Below, in pieces: positions 1-5,210 of a stretch of 7,294 bases of DNA (the stretch's first letter is position 1; every line of letters begins with the position of its first letter). Position numbers and translations under genes: made by a program. The DNA is from an uncultured Bacilli bacterium (GTDB taxonomy: Bacteria; Bacillota_I; Bacilli_A; RF39; UBA660): positions 1 to 7,294 of the forward strand of contig CAKOMU010000043.1 in assembly GCA_934096755.1 (NCBI GenBank). Direction: 5' to 3'. The notes beneath the pieces are model-generated. The model was given only the letters and a program-made list of their open reading frames with translations, searched no databases and was not told the origin of the DNA.

Positions 1-601
1 CCATTGCTTCAAAATCCATATCATGAATATGAATATCTCCATTATCATGTGCCTCAGCAAATTTTTTCTTCATTAAGTATGTCTTCGAAAATTCTTTGGA
101 AACATTTGAACCAAATTGAAGCATCGTTCCCATCGCTGAATTGCCATCGATATTACCATTTTCCCTTTTGGTATCATCTTCAGCAGCACTTTTTAAAGCT
201 AAGCCTTCTAATGTCTTTAAAAATTTGTGACTTCTTTTATCTTCCGTAAAAGCTTCTCGAGATAAAGCTCTCTTTTCACGATATTCAGTAAATGATGCAA
301 AAACATCTTCGTATTTATCCTTTTTTAAAGTATCTTCAATAATATCTTGAATATCTTCTATTTTAATTCTTTCTTTGTCAGCATAATCTTTTTTGATGCG
401 CTTAATAACATCATTATACACTTTTTGAATGTCTTTAGATGTATATTTTGTAACCTCTTCGTCTTCTTCGTTGATAACCTTGATACTATCAAAGCCTTTT
501 TTAATAGCCATTGCTATTTTGGTGCCATTAAAACTAACACGTGAACCATTTCTTTTAACCACTTTGATGGTATCTAATAATTCTTCTTCTATATTTGGCA
601 T
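1..601 (-). CDS. nrdD: Anaerobic ribonucleoside-triphosphate reductase (class III), N-terminal part
   Basis: This is the start of the oxygen-sensitive glycyl-radical enzyme that reduces ribonucleoside triphosphates to deoxyribonucleotides for DNA synthesis under anaerobic conditions. The first 200 codons are present; the gene runs off the left edge, so the catalytic cysteines and the C-terminal glycyl-radical site are not visible. Residues about 11-105 form an ATP-cone allosteric domain beginning VVKRNGS (14-20). The family block NGNIDGNSAMGTM (148-160) and the HIHDMDF motif (191-197) open the catalytic barrel. The ATG at 601-599 is preceded by AGGTGAGGGA, a good Shine-Dalgarno region, and a promoter sits just upstream. 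The activating enzyme nrdG would be expected beyond the left edge (inference). The family assignment is very secure. Confidence 0.96.
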   Translation of the reverse strand, partial: MPNIEEELLDTIKVVKRNGSRVSFNGTKIAMAIKKGFDSIKVINEEDEEVTKYTSKDIQKVYNDVIKRIKKDYADKERIKIEDIQDIIEDTLKKDKYEDVFASFTEYREKRALSREAFTEDKRSHKFLKTLEGLALKSAAEDDTKRENGNIDGNSAMGTMLQFGSNVSKEFSKTYLMKKKFAEAHDNGDIHIHDMDFEAM

Positions 602-626
602 TTTACTTCCCTCACCTTTCAGCTTC

Positions 627-655
627 AATATAACATTTAAAATGACAAAAGTCTA
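627..655 (-). promoter_or_regulatory. Candidate sigma-70/A promoter for nrdD
   Basis: Read on the minus strand, TAGACT (655-650; 4 of 6 matches to TTGACA) is followed after 17 bases by TATATT (632-627), with an extended -10 TG at 635-634. Transcription would start near 620, giving a leader of about 20 bases that contains the Shine-Dalgarno site. The -35 match is modest; the extended -10 makes the call plausible. I saw no clear pair of NrdR boxes beside it. Confidence 0.5.
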
Positions 656-903
656 TAATTTTTATCTTTTTTATTTTTGACATTTTTTAAGATTGTGAAA
701 TTAACCCTAGAAAATCCGTTGTTCGTATTTTTAACATATCGATATTTTTCCTAGATATTTCCTAAGAAAATTAAGTTTTTGCAATTTTTTTATTTTTTTG
801 ACATTATATTTACTTTTTCAGGTTTTTGCTTTTTAGCAATTTTACATATCAAGTTTTTACAGGAGAAATGTCCAGATAAATCATTGGAAAATTTTGGGAG
901 ATA

Positions 904-931
904 TTGCAAATATTTTAAAGTTTGCTATAAT
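904..931 (+). promoter_or_regulatory. Promoter for murC (extended -10)
   Basis: TTGCAA (904-909) and a perfect TATAAT (926-931) are separated by 16 bases, with the extended -10 dinucleotide TG at 923-924. The expected start is near 938, giving a leader of about 16 bases that carries the AGGGAGG Shine-Dalgarno site (943-949) ahead of the ATG at 954. Confidence 0.8.
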
Positions 932-953
932 ATGTTTGTATTAGGGAGGACAT

Positions 954-2318
954 ATGTTAGAAAATAAAAAAATCCATTTAATTGGTATTGGTGGAGTTAG
1001 TATGAGCAGTATTGCTCTTATGCTTGTAAATATGAAAGCAATAGTTACTGGTAGTGATATTAACGAAACTGATTTAACGAAAAAATTAGAAAGCAAAGGA
1101 ATTAAAATTTTATATGGCCATCATCCAGAAATGATAAAAGATGCCGATATTGTTGTGTATACGGCAGCGATTAAAGATGATGATCCTGAAAGATTAGCGG
1201 TAAATGAATATCACAAAGAAAACTATGAACGTGCTGAATTTTTAGGCAGAATGATGACAGCTTTTAAAAATTCTTTATGTATTTCAGGAACACATGGTAA
1301 AAGTACAACCACAGGTATGGTTTCTATGATTTTTTTAGAAGCACAAAAAAATCCTACGATATCTATCGGGGCAATGTTAAGTCAAATCGATGGTAATACT
1401 CATTTAGGTGATCATGATTATTTAGTTATGGAAGCTTGTGAATATGTTGATAGTTTTTTACATTTTCATCCAACAGGAATAATTATTACTAATATTGATA
1501 ATGATCATTTAGATTATTTTAAAAACTTAGATAATATTAAAAAGTCTTTTTACAAATATGTTTCTTTACTTCCTAAAGATGGTGTACTAGTAAAAAATAA
1601 TGACGATGATAATTCAAAAGATTTAGAAAATCATACAGAAGCACATGTAATTACTTATGGTATTAATAATACGGCAGATTATATGGCTCAAAATATTACA
1701 TGTAATAATTTAGGTCATTATAGTTTTGATATTTATTATCATGATGAATATGTAACGACGATTAACTTGGAAATAAGTGGAAAACATAATGTATATAATG
1801 CCTTAGCTGCTTTTGCGTTAGCTCACTACTATATTGCAGATGTTGATTCTATTAAAAAAGGACTAGAAAAATACCATGGTGTAGCTAGAAGATTTGAATT
1901 TTTAGGAAGATACAATGGAGCGTATATTTATGATGATTATGCACATCATCCTAGTGAAATAAAAACTACTGTAGCAAGTAGTAAAGAAATTAAATGTCAC
2001 GAAAGTTGGGCTGTATTTCAATCACATACATTTTCGAGAACTAAAGCTCATTTAGATAATTTTGCAAAAGTACTAAGTGGTTTTGACCACATAATTATTG
2101 CTCCTATCTACCCTGCTAGAGAAATAAACACATTTAATATTAGTGAAGATATGTTAGTACAAAAAATTAAAGAAAATGGCAATCAAAATGTTATATATAT
2201 TGATACTTTTGAAAAAATTATTGACTATTTAAAAGAAAATGTCCAACCAGAAGATTTAGTAATATCCATTGGGGCTGGACCAGTTAATAAAGTAACTAAA
2301 CAATTAGCTAGTAAATGA
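954..2318 (+). CDS. murC: UDP-N-acetylmuramate--L-alanine ligase
   Basis: MurC adds L-alanine to UDP-N-acetylmuramic acid using ATP, the first amino-acid addition in cytoplasmic peptidoglycan precursor synthesis. The 454-residue product is full length for the family. Visible motifs in order are the N-terminal Rossmann loop GIGGVSMS (11-18), the P-loop GTHGKSTTT (112-120), EACEYVDSFL (160-169, the form seen in Clostridia-type MurC), NIDNDHLDYF (180-189), the middle-domain GKHNVYNALAA (276-286), YDDYAHHPSEI (326-336) and FQSHTFSRTK (355-364) in the C-terminal domain, and SIGAGPVNKV (438-447). The ATG at 954 has a strong AGGGAGG site 4 bases upstream and an extended -10 promoter. The gene is monocistronic here and ends 6 bases before the convergent dusB stop, at a shared terminator. 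Its presence means the organism makes a cell wall. The lobe-1 loop reads GGVS instead of the common GGxG, a tolerated variant. Confidence 0.97.
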   Translation: MLENKKIHLIGIGGVSMSSIALMLVNMKAIVTGSDINETDLTKKLESKGIKILYGHHPEMIKDADIVVYTAAIKDDDPERLAVNEYHKENYERAEFLGRMMTAFKNSLCISGTHGKSTTTGMVSMIFLEAQKNPTISIGAMLSQIDGNTHLGDHDYLVMEACEYVDSFLHFHPTGIIITNIDNDHLDYFKNLDNIKKSFYKYVSLLPKDGVLVKNNDDDNSKDLENHTEAHVITYGINNTADYMAQNITCNNLGHYSFDIYYHDEYVTTINLEISGKHNVYNALAAFALAHYYIADVDSIKKGLEKYHGVARRFEFLGRYNGAYIYDDYAHHPSEIKTTVASSKEIKCHESWAVFQSHTFSRTKAHLDNFAKVLSGFDHIIIAPIYPAREINTFNISEDMLVQKIKENGNQNVIYIDTFEKIIDYLKENVQPEDLVISIGAGPVNKVTKQLASK

Positions 2319-2319
2319 T

Positions 2320-2352
2320 AAAAATCACAGATAAATGTTTTCTGTGATTTTT
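2320..2352. terminator. Bidirectional intrinsic terminator shared by murC and the dusB operon
   Basis: A 12-bp perfect inverted repeat (2320-2331 paired with 2341-2352, core ATCACAGA/TCTGTGAT) with a 9-base loop is flanked by A-runs on the left and T-runs on the right. It therefore ends in a U-tract in both directions. It begins two bases after the murC stop. On the minus strand the dusB stop codon (2327-2325) lies inside the distal arm, so most of the hairpin is also dusB coding sequence. Confidence 0.88.
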
Positions 2353-3323
2353 TTACGATAATCTTCCAAAATAGTTATGATGCTCGAATAGTCTTTGGCC
2401 ATACATAAAGTATTTTTTATCTCTTTATTCTCTGGCATACCTTTTAAATAGTTTAATAAATGAGTCCTTATTTCTAAAACAGCAAGACTTTCCCCTCTAT
2501 CCTCTACCAATCTTTTTAAATGTTTTTCCATCATATCAATTTTTTCATTGTAAGTAGGCTTTGGCACTATAAGTCCATTATCAAGATATTCAACACACTC
2601 TTTAATTAGCCAAGGATTACCAAGTAAGGCTCTACCAATCATGATAGCTTGAGCATGAGTTTCTTCAAGCATCCTTTTTGCATCATAGCAAGACATTATA
2701 TCGCCATTACCAATAACGGGGATTGAAACAGCATCTACTACTTCTTTAATAACAGCCCAATTAGCCTTTCCACTATACCCTTGTTTACGTGTTCTAGCAT
2801 GAATACTTATCGCCTTAGCTCCACTTTCTTCAGCAATTTTAGCAATTAAAGGAGCATTAATATGATCATCATCCCAACCACTACGAATTTTGACTGTTAC
2901 TGGCGTATCAACACTCGAAGAAACGGCTTGGATAATTTCCCTTACTAATTCAGGATTTTTTAAAAGTGCACTACCCGCTTCATTTTTGATAGCAATCTTA
3001 GGGACTGGGCATCCCATATTAATGTCAATAATGGCTTTGGGGTATTTTTTATTAACAATTATAGCAGCTTTTTGCATTGTCTCAGGATTGGAACCAAACA
3101 ACTGAATAGCAAATGGAATATGTAATTTTTCAAGACCTTCGAGCATTTCCCAAGTCTTGGCATTATCGCGAATAATAGCTTCAGCACTAATTAATTCTGT
3201 AATTGCATACCCTACTTTTAATTCTTCACATATTTTAAGATAAGTAGGATTAGAAATGCCAGCCATAGGGGCTAAAACAACTTGATTATCAATAGTGATA
3301 TTACCAATTTTCCACTTTGTCAT
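2325..3323 (-). CDS. dusB: tRNA-dihydrouridine synthase, DusB-like
   Basis: This FMN-dependent enzyme reduces specific uridines in the tRNA D-loop to dihydrouridine using NADPH. The 332-residue product is full length. Visible motifs are the FMN-binding LAPMAGISN (17-25), DINMGCPVPK (100-109) with the catalytic Cys at 105, VKIRSGWD (144-151) with the conserved Lys at 145, HARTRKQGYSG (175-185), the phosphate-binding GNGDI (205-209) and IGRALLGNPW (229-238), then a helical tRNA-binding C-terminal domain. It is the last gene of the four-gene operon. Its ATG follows the pduL stop after a single base, and the nearest AAGGA lies about 16 bases away, too far for a normal ribosome site. Translation is therefore probably coupled to pduL (inference). 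The last codons form part of the terminator hairpin. Confidence 0.95.
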   Translation of the reverse strand: MTKWKIGNITIDNQVVLAPMAGISNPTYLKICEELKVGYAITELISAEAIIRDNAKTWEMLEGLEKLHIPFAIQLFGSNPETMQKAAIIVNKKYPKAIIDINMGCPVPKIAIKNEAGSALLKNPELVREIIQAVSSSVDTPVTVKIRSGWDDDHINAPLIAKIAEESGAKAISIHARTRKQGYSGKANWAVIKEVVDAVSIPVIGNGDIMSCYDAKRMLEETHAQAIMIGRALLGNPWLIKECVEYLDNGLIVPKPTYNEKIDMMEKHLKRLVEDRGESLAVLEIRTHLLNYLKGMPENKEIKNTLCMAKDYSSIITILEDYRKKITENIYL

Positions 3324-3324
3324 G

Positions 3325-3885
3325 TTATTTAGTTAAAAATCCTTTATCGCCTGGGGTAATTAAAAAGGCATTAGCATCATCTGTATCAAGATGAGCTTCA
3401 TAATAACCGTCACTACTTACTTTAGCTTTAACATCGATAATCCCTGGCTTTTCGCCTTGAATGTGTAAATGAAGAATTTCATCATCTAAAACGTTATATT
3501 TTTTAGCATCATCTAAACTAAAATGGACATGCCGATCAGCGATAATACCAAAATTGCCACTAACTTCTCCTTTTTCGGTACTTATCGTTATGAATGAGGC
3601 ATTGTCTAAATGTCCACTTTTTCTTACTGGTGGATTGATTCCTAGTTTACGAGCATCACTTTGGGAAATTTCCACTTGATTGTAACTTCTTATCGGGCCA
3701 ATAATACGAACATGTTCTATAGAACCTGTCGCAGTTTTTATTGTAACAGTTTCATTCGCAGCAAATTGACCTACTTGATTTAAATAGTTGCGCACTGTTA
3801 AATCATGTCCAAATAATATATCTAAAGCCTCTTTTGTCAAATGGACATGCCTAGCACTAATATTTATACTTACTTCTTCTTTCAT
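3325..3885 (-). CDS. pduL: Phosphate propanoyltransferase / phosphotransacetylase, PduL family
   Basis: PduL-type enzymes interconvert acyl-CoA plus phosphate and acyl-phosphate plus CoA, and in many fermenters stand in for Pta in making acetyl-phosphate. From the ATG at 3885 the product is 186 residues. The two tandem halves carry the paired metal-binding motifs ARHVHL (11-16; His13, His15) and DRHVHF (117-122; His119, His121). A further His165 lies in AHLDTDDANA, and the family Arg88 lies in NPPVRKSG. All key residues are present, so it should be active. An in-frame GTG at 3909 would add 8 residues but has no ribosome site; the ATG at 3885 has GGTGA four bases upstream. There is no N-terminal targeting extension and no shell gene nearby, so it is probably cytosolic and not in a microcompartment (inference). 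It is operonic with dusB (1-base gap) and follows the phosphatase-like gene after 60 bases. Confidence 0.93.
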   Translation of the reverse strand: MKEEVSINISARHVHLTKEALDILFGHDLTVRNYLNQVGQFAANETVTIKTATGSIEHVRIIGPIRSYNQVEISQSDARKLGINPPVRKSGHLDNASFITISTEKGEVSGNFGIIADRHVHFSLDDAKKYNVLDDEILHLHIQGEKPGIIDVKAKVSSDGYYEAHLDTDDANAFLITPGDKGFLTK

Positions 3886-3889
3886 ATAA

Positions 3890-3906
3890 TCACCACTATT
3901 AGTATA
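3890..3906 (-). promoter_or_regulatory. Start-deciding ribosome site of pduL with a candidate -10 box
   Basis: On the minus strand GGTGA (3894-3890) sits four bases before the ATG at 3885, which selects this start over the in-frame GTG at 3909. A TATACT (3906-3901) lies just upstream and resembles a -10 box, but its -35 position is only a T-run, so an internal promoter is uncertain. The spacing of TATACT, GGTGA and ATG is the same as ahead of the SGNH gene at the head of the operon. Confidence 0.5.
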
Positions 3907-3945
3907 CACTAAATAAGAAAAAGAAAAAAGAAAATTTCAATATCT

Positions 3946-4551
3946 TCATTCGACGATGTCAATATCGACAATTTTTCTTTTTTCCATAGTAATTTTAATT
4001 ATGTCTACATCTGTTTGGGTATCATCTAAAATAACTTTATCTTTAAAACTTAAAATAAGACGATCATCTAAATTAAATCCTTTATCTAAATATGGTAGCA
4101 AATATCCCATGATAGCACGTTTATGTGTAAAAATAACTAGATTTTTATTACCATTTTGATTCATAATTCTTTCAATAGCAATGCTCATCCGTTTCCCTAC
4201 TTCGTTTAACGATTCACCACGATTAAACTTAAAATCAAAATCTTTTTCCTGCATAAAACGTAACATTTTAATATTACGATTACCAATATCACCAATTTTG
4301 GCATCATTTAAAAAAGAATTAATTTTAATAGGTTGTTTTTTTAAACTGGCATAATATTTGGCAGTCGATAAAGCCGAGGCATAACTAGAGGAATAAATAA
4401 TATTACCACTAATTTTTTTGGTCAATTTAATGGCCATTTTTTCGCCTTCAATTGAAAGCGGACGATTAATTCTTTTTTCATTTAAACTATCAGTAGTTTC
4501 ATAAATGATGTCTTCAAGCACTAAATTATTACTAACTAAATATAAAGTCAT
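3946..4551 (-). CDS. Histidine-phosphatase-superfamily protein lacking the RHG catalytic motif (probable pseudoenzyme)
   Basis: The 201-residue product follows the phosphoglycerate-mutase-like fold but not its chemistry. The N-terminal strand LYLV (3-6), which normally leads into Arg-His-Gly, leads here into SNN (7-9), so the phospho-accepting His is Asn8. Other landmarks align: RPLSIEG (30-36) for the usual PLT..G, SSSYASALSTA (54-64) where the second active-site Arg is Ser59, LND (81-83) where the acid Glu is Asp83, RGESLNEVGKR (111-121), and FTHKRA (141-146), which keeps His143 but has Lys for the following Gly. The frame is intact and the start has GGAGG five bases upstream, so it is expressed as a protein and is not decayed debris. 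Its ATG directly abuts the stop of the SGNH gene. Classical phosphatase or mutase activity is unlikely; a ligand-binding or structural role is inference. Confidence 0.82.
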   Translation of the reverse strand: MTLYLVSNNLVLEDIIYETTDSLNEKRINRPLSIEGEKMAIKLTKKISGNIIYSSSYASALSTAKYYASLKKQPIKINSFLNDAKIGDIGNRNIKMLRFMQEKDFDFKFNRGESLNEVGKRMSIAIERIMNQNGNKNLVIFTHKRAIMGYLLPYLDKGFNLDDRLILSFKDKVILDDTQTDVDIIKITMEKRKIVDIDIVE

Positions 4552-5124
4552 TTATACCTCCATTATCACTTTATAGACCAACTGAGCCATTTTTTGATGT
4601 CCTTCCAAATCTAAATTAAGACCATTGGCAAGTAAACTTAAAGCCCCAGGATCTAAAATCATACCTAAATTATTTTGGTTAATAAGATTACGTAAGGTAT
4701 CACGAACCTGCAACGCTTCTGGTTTATAGTTATCTTCATCTGGTATGAACAAAATAGGAAAAATATATAATATACGGGGATTTCCATGATCCATTAAAGT
4801 GTTTTTGTACCATGCTAAATCATTATATATTTCTAAACTACTTCTTTTATATTTATTATGAAAATCATTACTTCCTAAACTTATAATTACCATATCAATA
4901 GGTTCATGAGATTTATAAATAGCTAAAAAATGTTCTTTACCATTTTTATATTTTTCTAAATTATCAAATGAACCAGTAATTCTTCCCGGTAGAGATTCAT
5001 TGATAATAGTATGCTCTGGTAAATTTTTTTGCAAAATGGCTGGCCAAGTATCAGCGATATTCATTCGTTTATTATCTAGAGTTTTTCCAAAACTATTGCC
5101 ATCGCCATAAATCATTATGCGCAT
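4552..5124 (-). CDS. SGNH/GDSL-hydrolase-fold protein with substituted catalytic triad (probable pseudoenzyme)
   Basis: The 190-residue product matches the arylesterase-like SGNH subfamily along its whole length. Block I reads YGDGNSFG (6-13), where the family has GDSNTxG, so the nucleophile Ser is Gly9; a Ser lies two positions later at 11. Block II is NESLPGR (42-48) with the oxyanion Gly47. Block III is ISLGSNDF (81-88) with Asn86. Block V, normally DGxHLxxEGH, reads NGLNLDLEGH (167-176), so the Asp and His of the triad are Asn167 and Asn170. No signal peptide or membrane segment is seen, so it is cytoplasmic. The start has GGTGA four bases upstream. It is the first gene of the operon, directly downstream of a good promoter, and abuts the phosphatase-like gene with no gap (TAA then ATG). 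Hydrolase activity is doubtful. Function unknown. Confidence 0.85.
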   Translation of the reverse strand: MRIMIYGDGNSFGKTLDNKRMNIADTWPAILQKNLPEHTIINESLPGRITGSFDNLEKYKNGKEHFLAIYKSHEPIDMVIISLGSNDFHNKYKRSSLEIYNDLAWYKNTLMDHGNPRILYIFPILFIPDEDNYKPEALQVRDTLRNLINQNNLGMILDPGALSLLANGLNLDLEGHQKMAQLVYKVIMEV

Positions 5125-5139
5125 ATTATCACCAATGTT

Positions 5140-5168
5140 ATTTTATCAAATAAAATTATTATTGACAA
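5140..5168 (-). promoter_or_regulatory. Promoter of the SGNH-phosphatase-pduL-dusB operon
   Basis: On the minus strand TTGTCA (5168-5163) and TAAAAT (5145-5140) are 17 bases apart, with an extended -10 TG. The predicted start is near 5133, leaving a leader of only about 9 bases that begins at the GGTGA ribosome site. The -35 box overlaps that of the divergent rnr promoter by five bases. Confidence 0.75.
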
Positions 5169-5190
5169 TGTTTTCAAAATAATCTATATT
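5162..5190 (+). promoter_or_regulatory. Promoter of the RNase R gene
   Basis: A consensus TTGACA (5162-5167) and TATATT (5185-5190) are separated by exactly 17 bases. The expected start is near 5197. The GAGG ribosome site (5199-5202) lies 8 bases before the ATG at 5211. The -35 box shares bases 5163-5167 with the -35 of the divergent operon. Confidence 0.82.
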
Positions 5191-5210
5191 AAATTTGTGA
5201 GGTTGTTGAG

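Larger units (their letters stand above)
602..953. other. Divergent intergenic region between nrdD and murC
   Basis: This stretch of about 350 bases separates two genes transcribed away from each other. It is extremely T-rich on the plus strand and holds the nrdD promoter at its left end and the murC promoter at its right end. Between them are a perfect 10-bp palindrome ATATCGATAT (736-745), three CCTAGA/CCTAAGA-type motifs (706-711, 750-755, 761-767), and two copies of TTTTTGACATT (674-684 and 795-805). The TTGACA inside each of those copies has no convincing -10 partner. No conserved coding frame, tRNA or recognisable riboswitch was seen. It is long for such a compact window, so a regulatory role is possible but unproven. 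Confidence 0.6.

Noticed and set aside
4..680. Three plus-strand open frames (4-249, 347-544, 429-680)
   Set aside because: They are antisense shadows of nrdD, with Phe/Leu/Ser-rich translations and no family motifs.
602..700. NrdR boxes upstream of nrdD
   Set aside because: I looked for paired palindromic NrdR-type boxes and saw no convincing match; a profile scan could still find weak ones.
674..805. Two TTGACA boxes within repeated TTTTTGACATT as extra promoters
   Set aside because: Neither has a -10-like hexamer at 16-18 bases; the repeat is short and T-rich.
826..843. Small hairpin TTGCT-TTTT-AGCAA followed by TTTTA as a terminator
   Set aside because: Only 5 bp and AT-rich, with no gene on that strand upstream that would need termination.
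861..879. AGGAG followed by ATG and an early stop (Met-Ser-Arg) as a leader peptide
   Set aside because: The spacing is too short for initiation, and the site lies upstream of the predicted murC transcript start.
779..967. Open frame of 62 codons on the plus strand before murC
   Set aside because: No ribosome site, Phe/Lys-rich low-complexity translation, and it runs through the murC promoter and start. It looks like an open frame by chance.
2890..3105. Plus-strand open frame inside dusB
   Set aside because: Antisense to conserved DusB motifs; no ribosome site or recognisable product.
3883..3909. GTG at 3909 as the pduL start
   Set aside because: No ribosome site upstream, and the extra 8 residues fall outside the family domain; the ATG at 3885 has GGTGA at good spacing.
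3956..4159. Plus-strand open frame inside the phosphatase-like gene
   Set aside because: Antisense shadow of a gene supported by a ribosome site, operon spacing and fold motifs.
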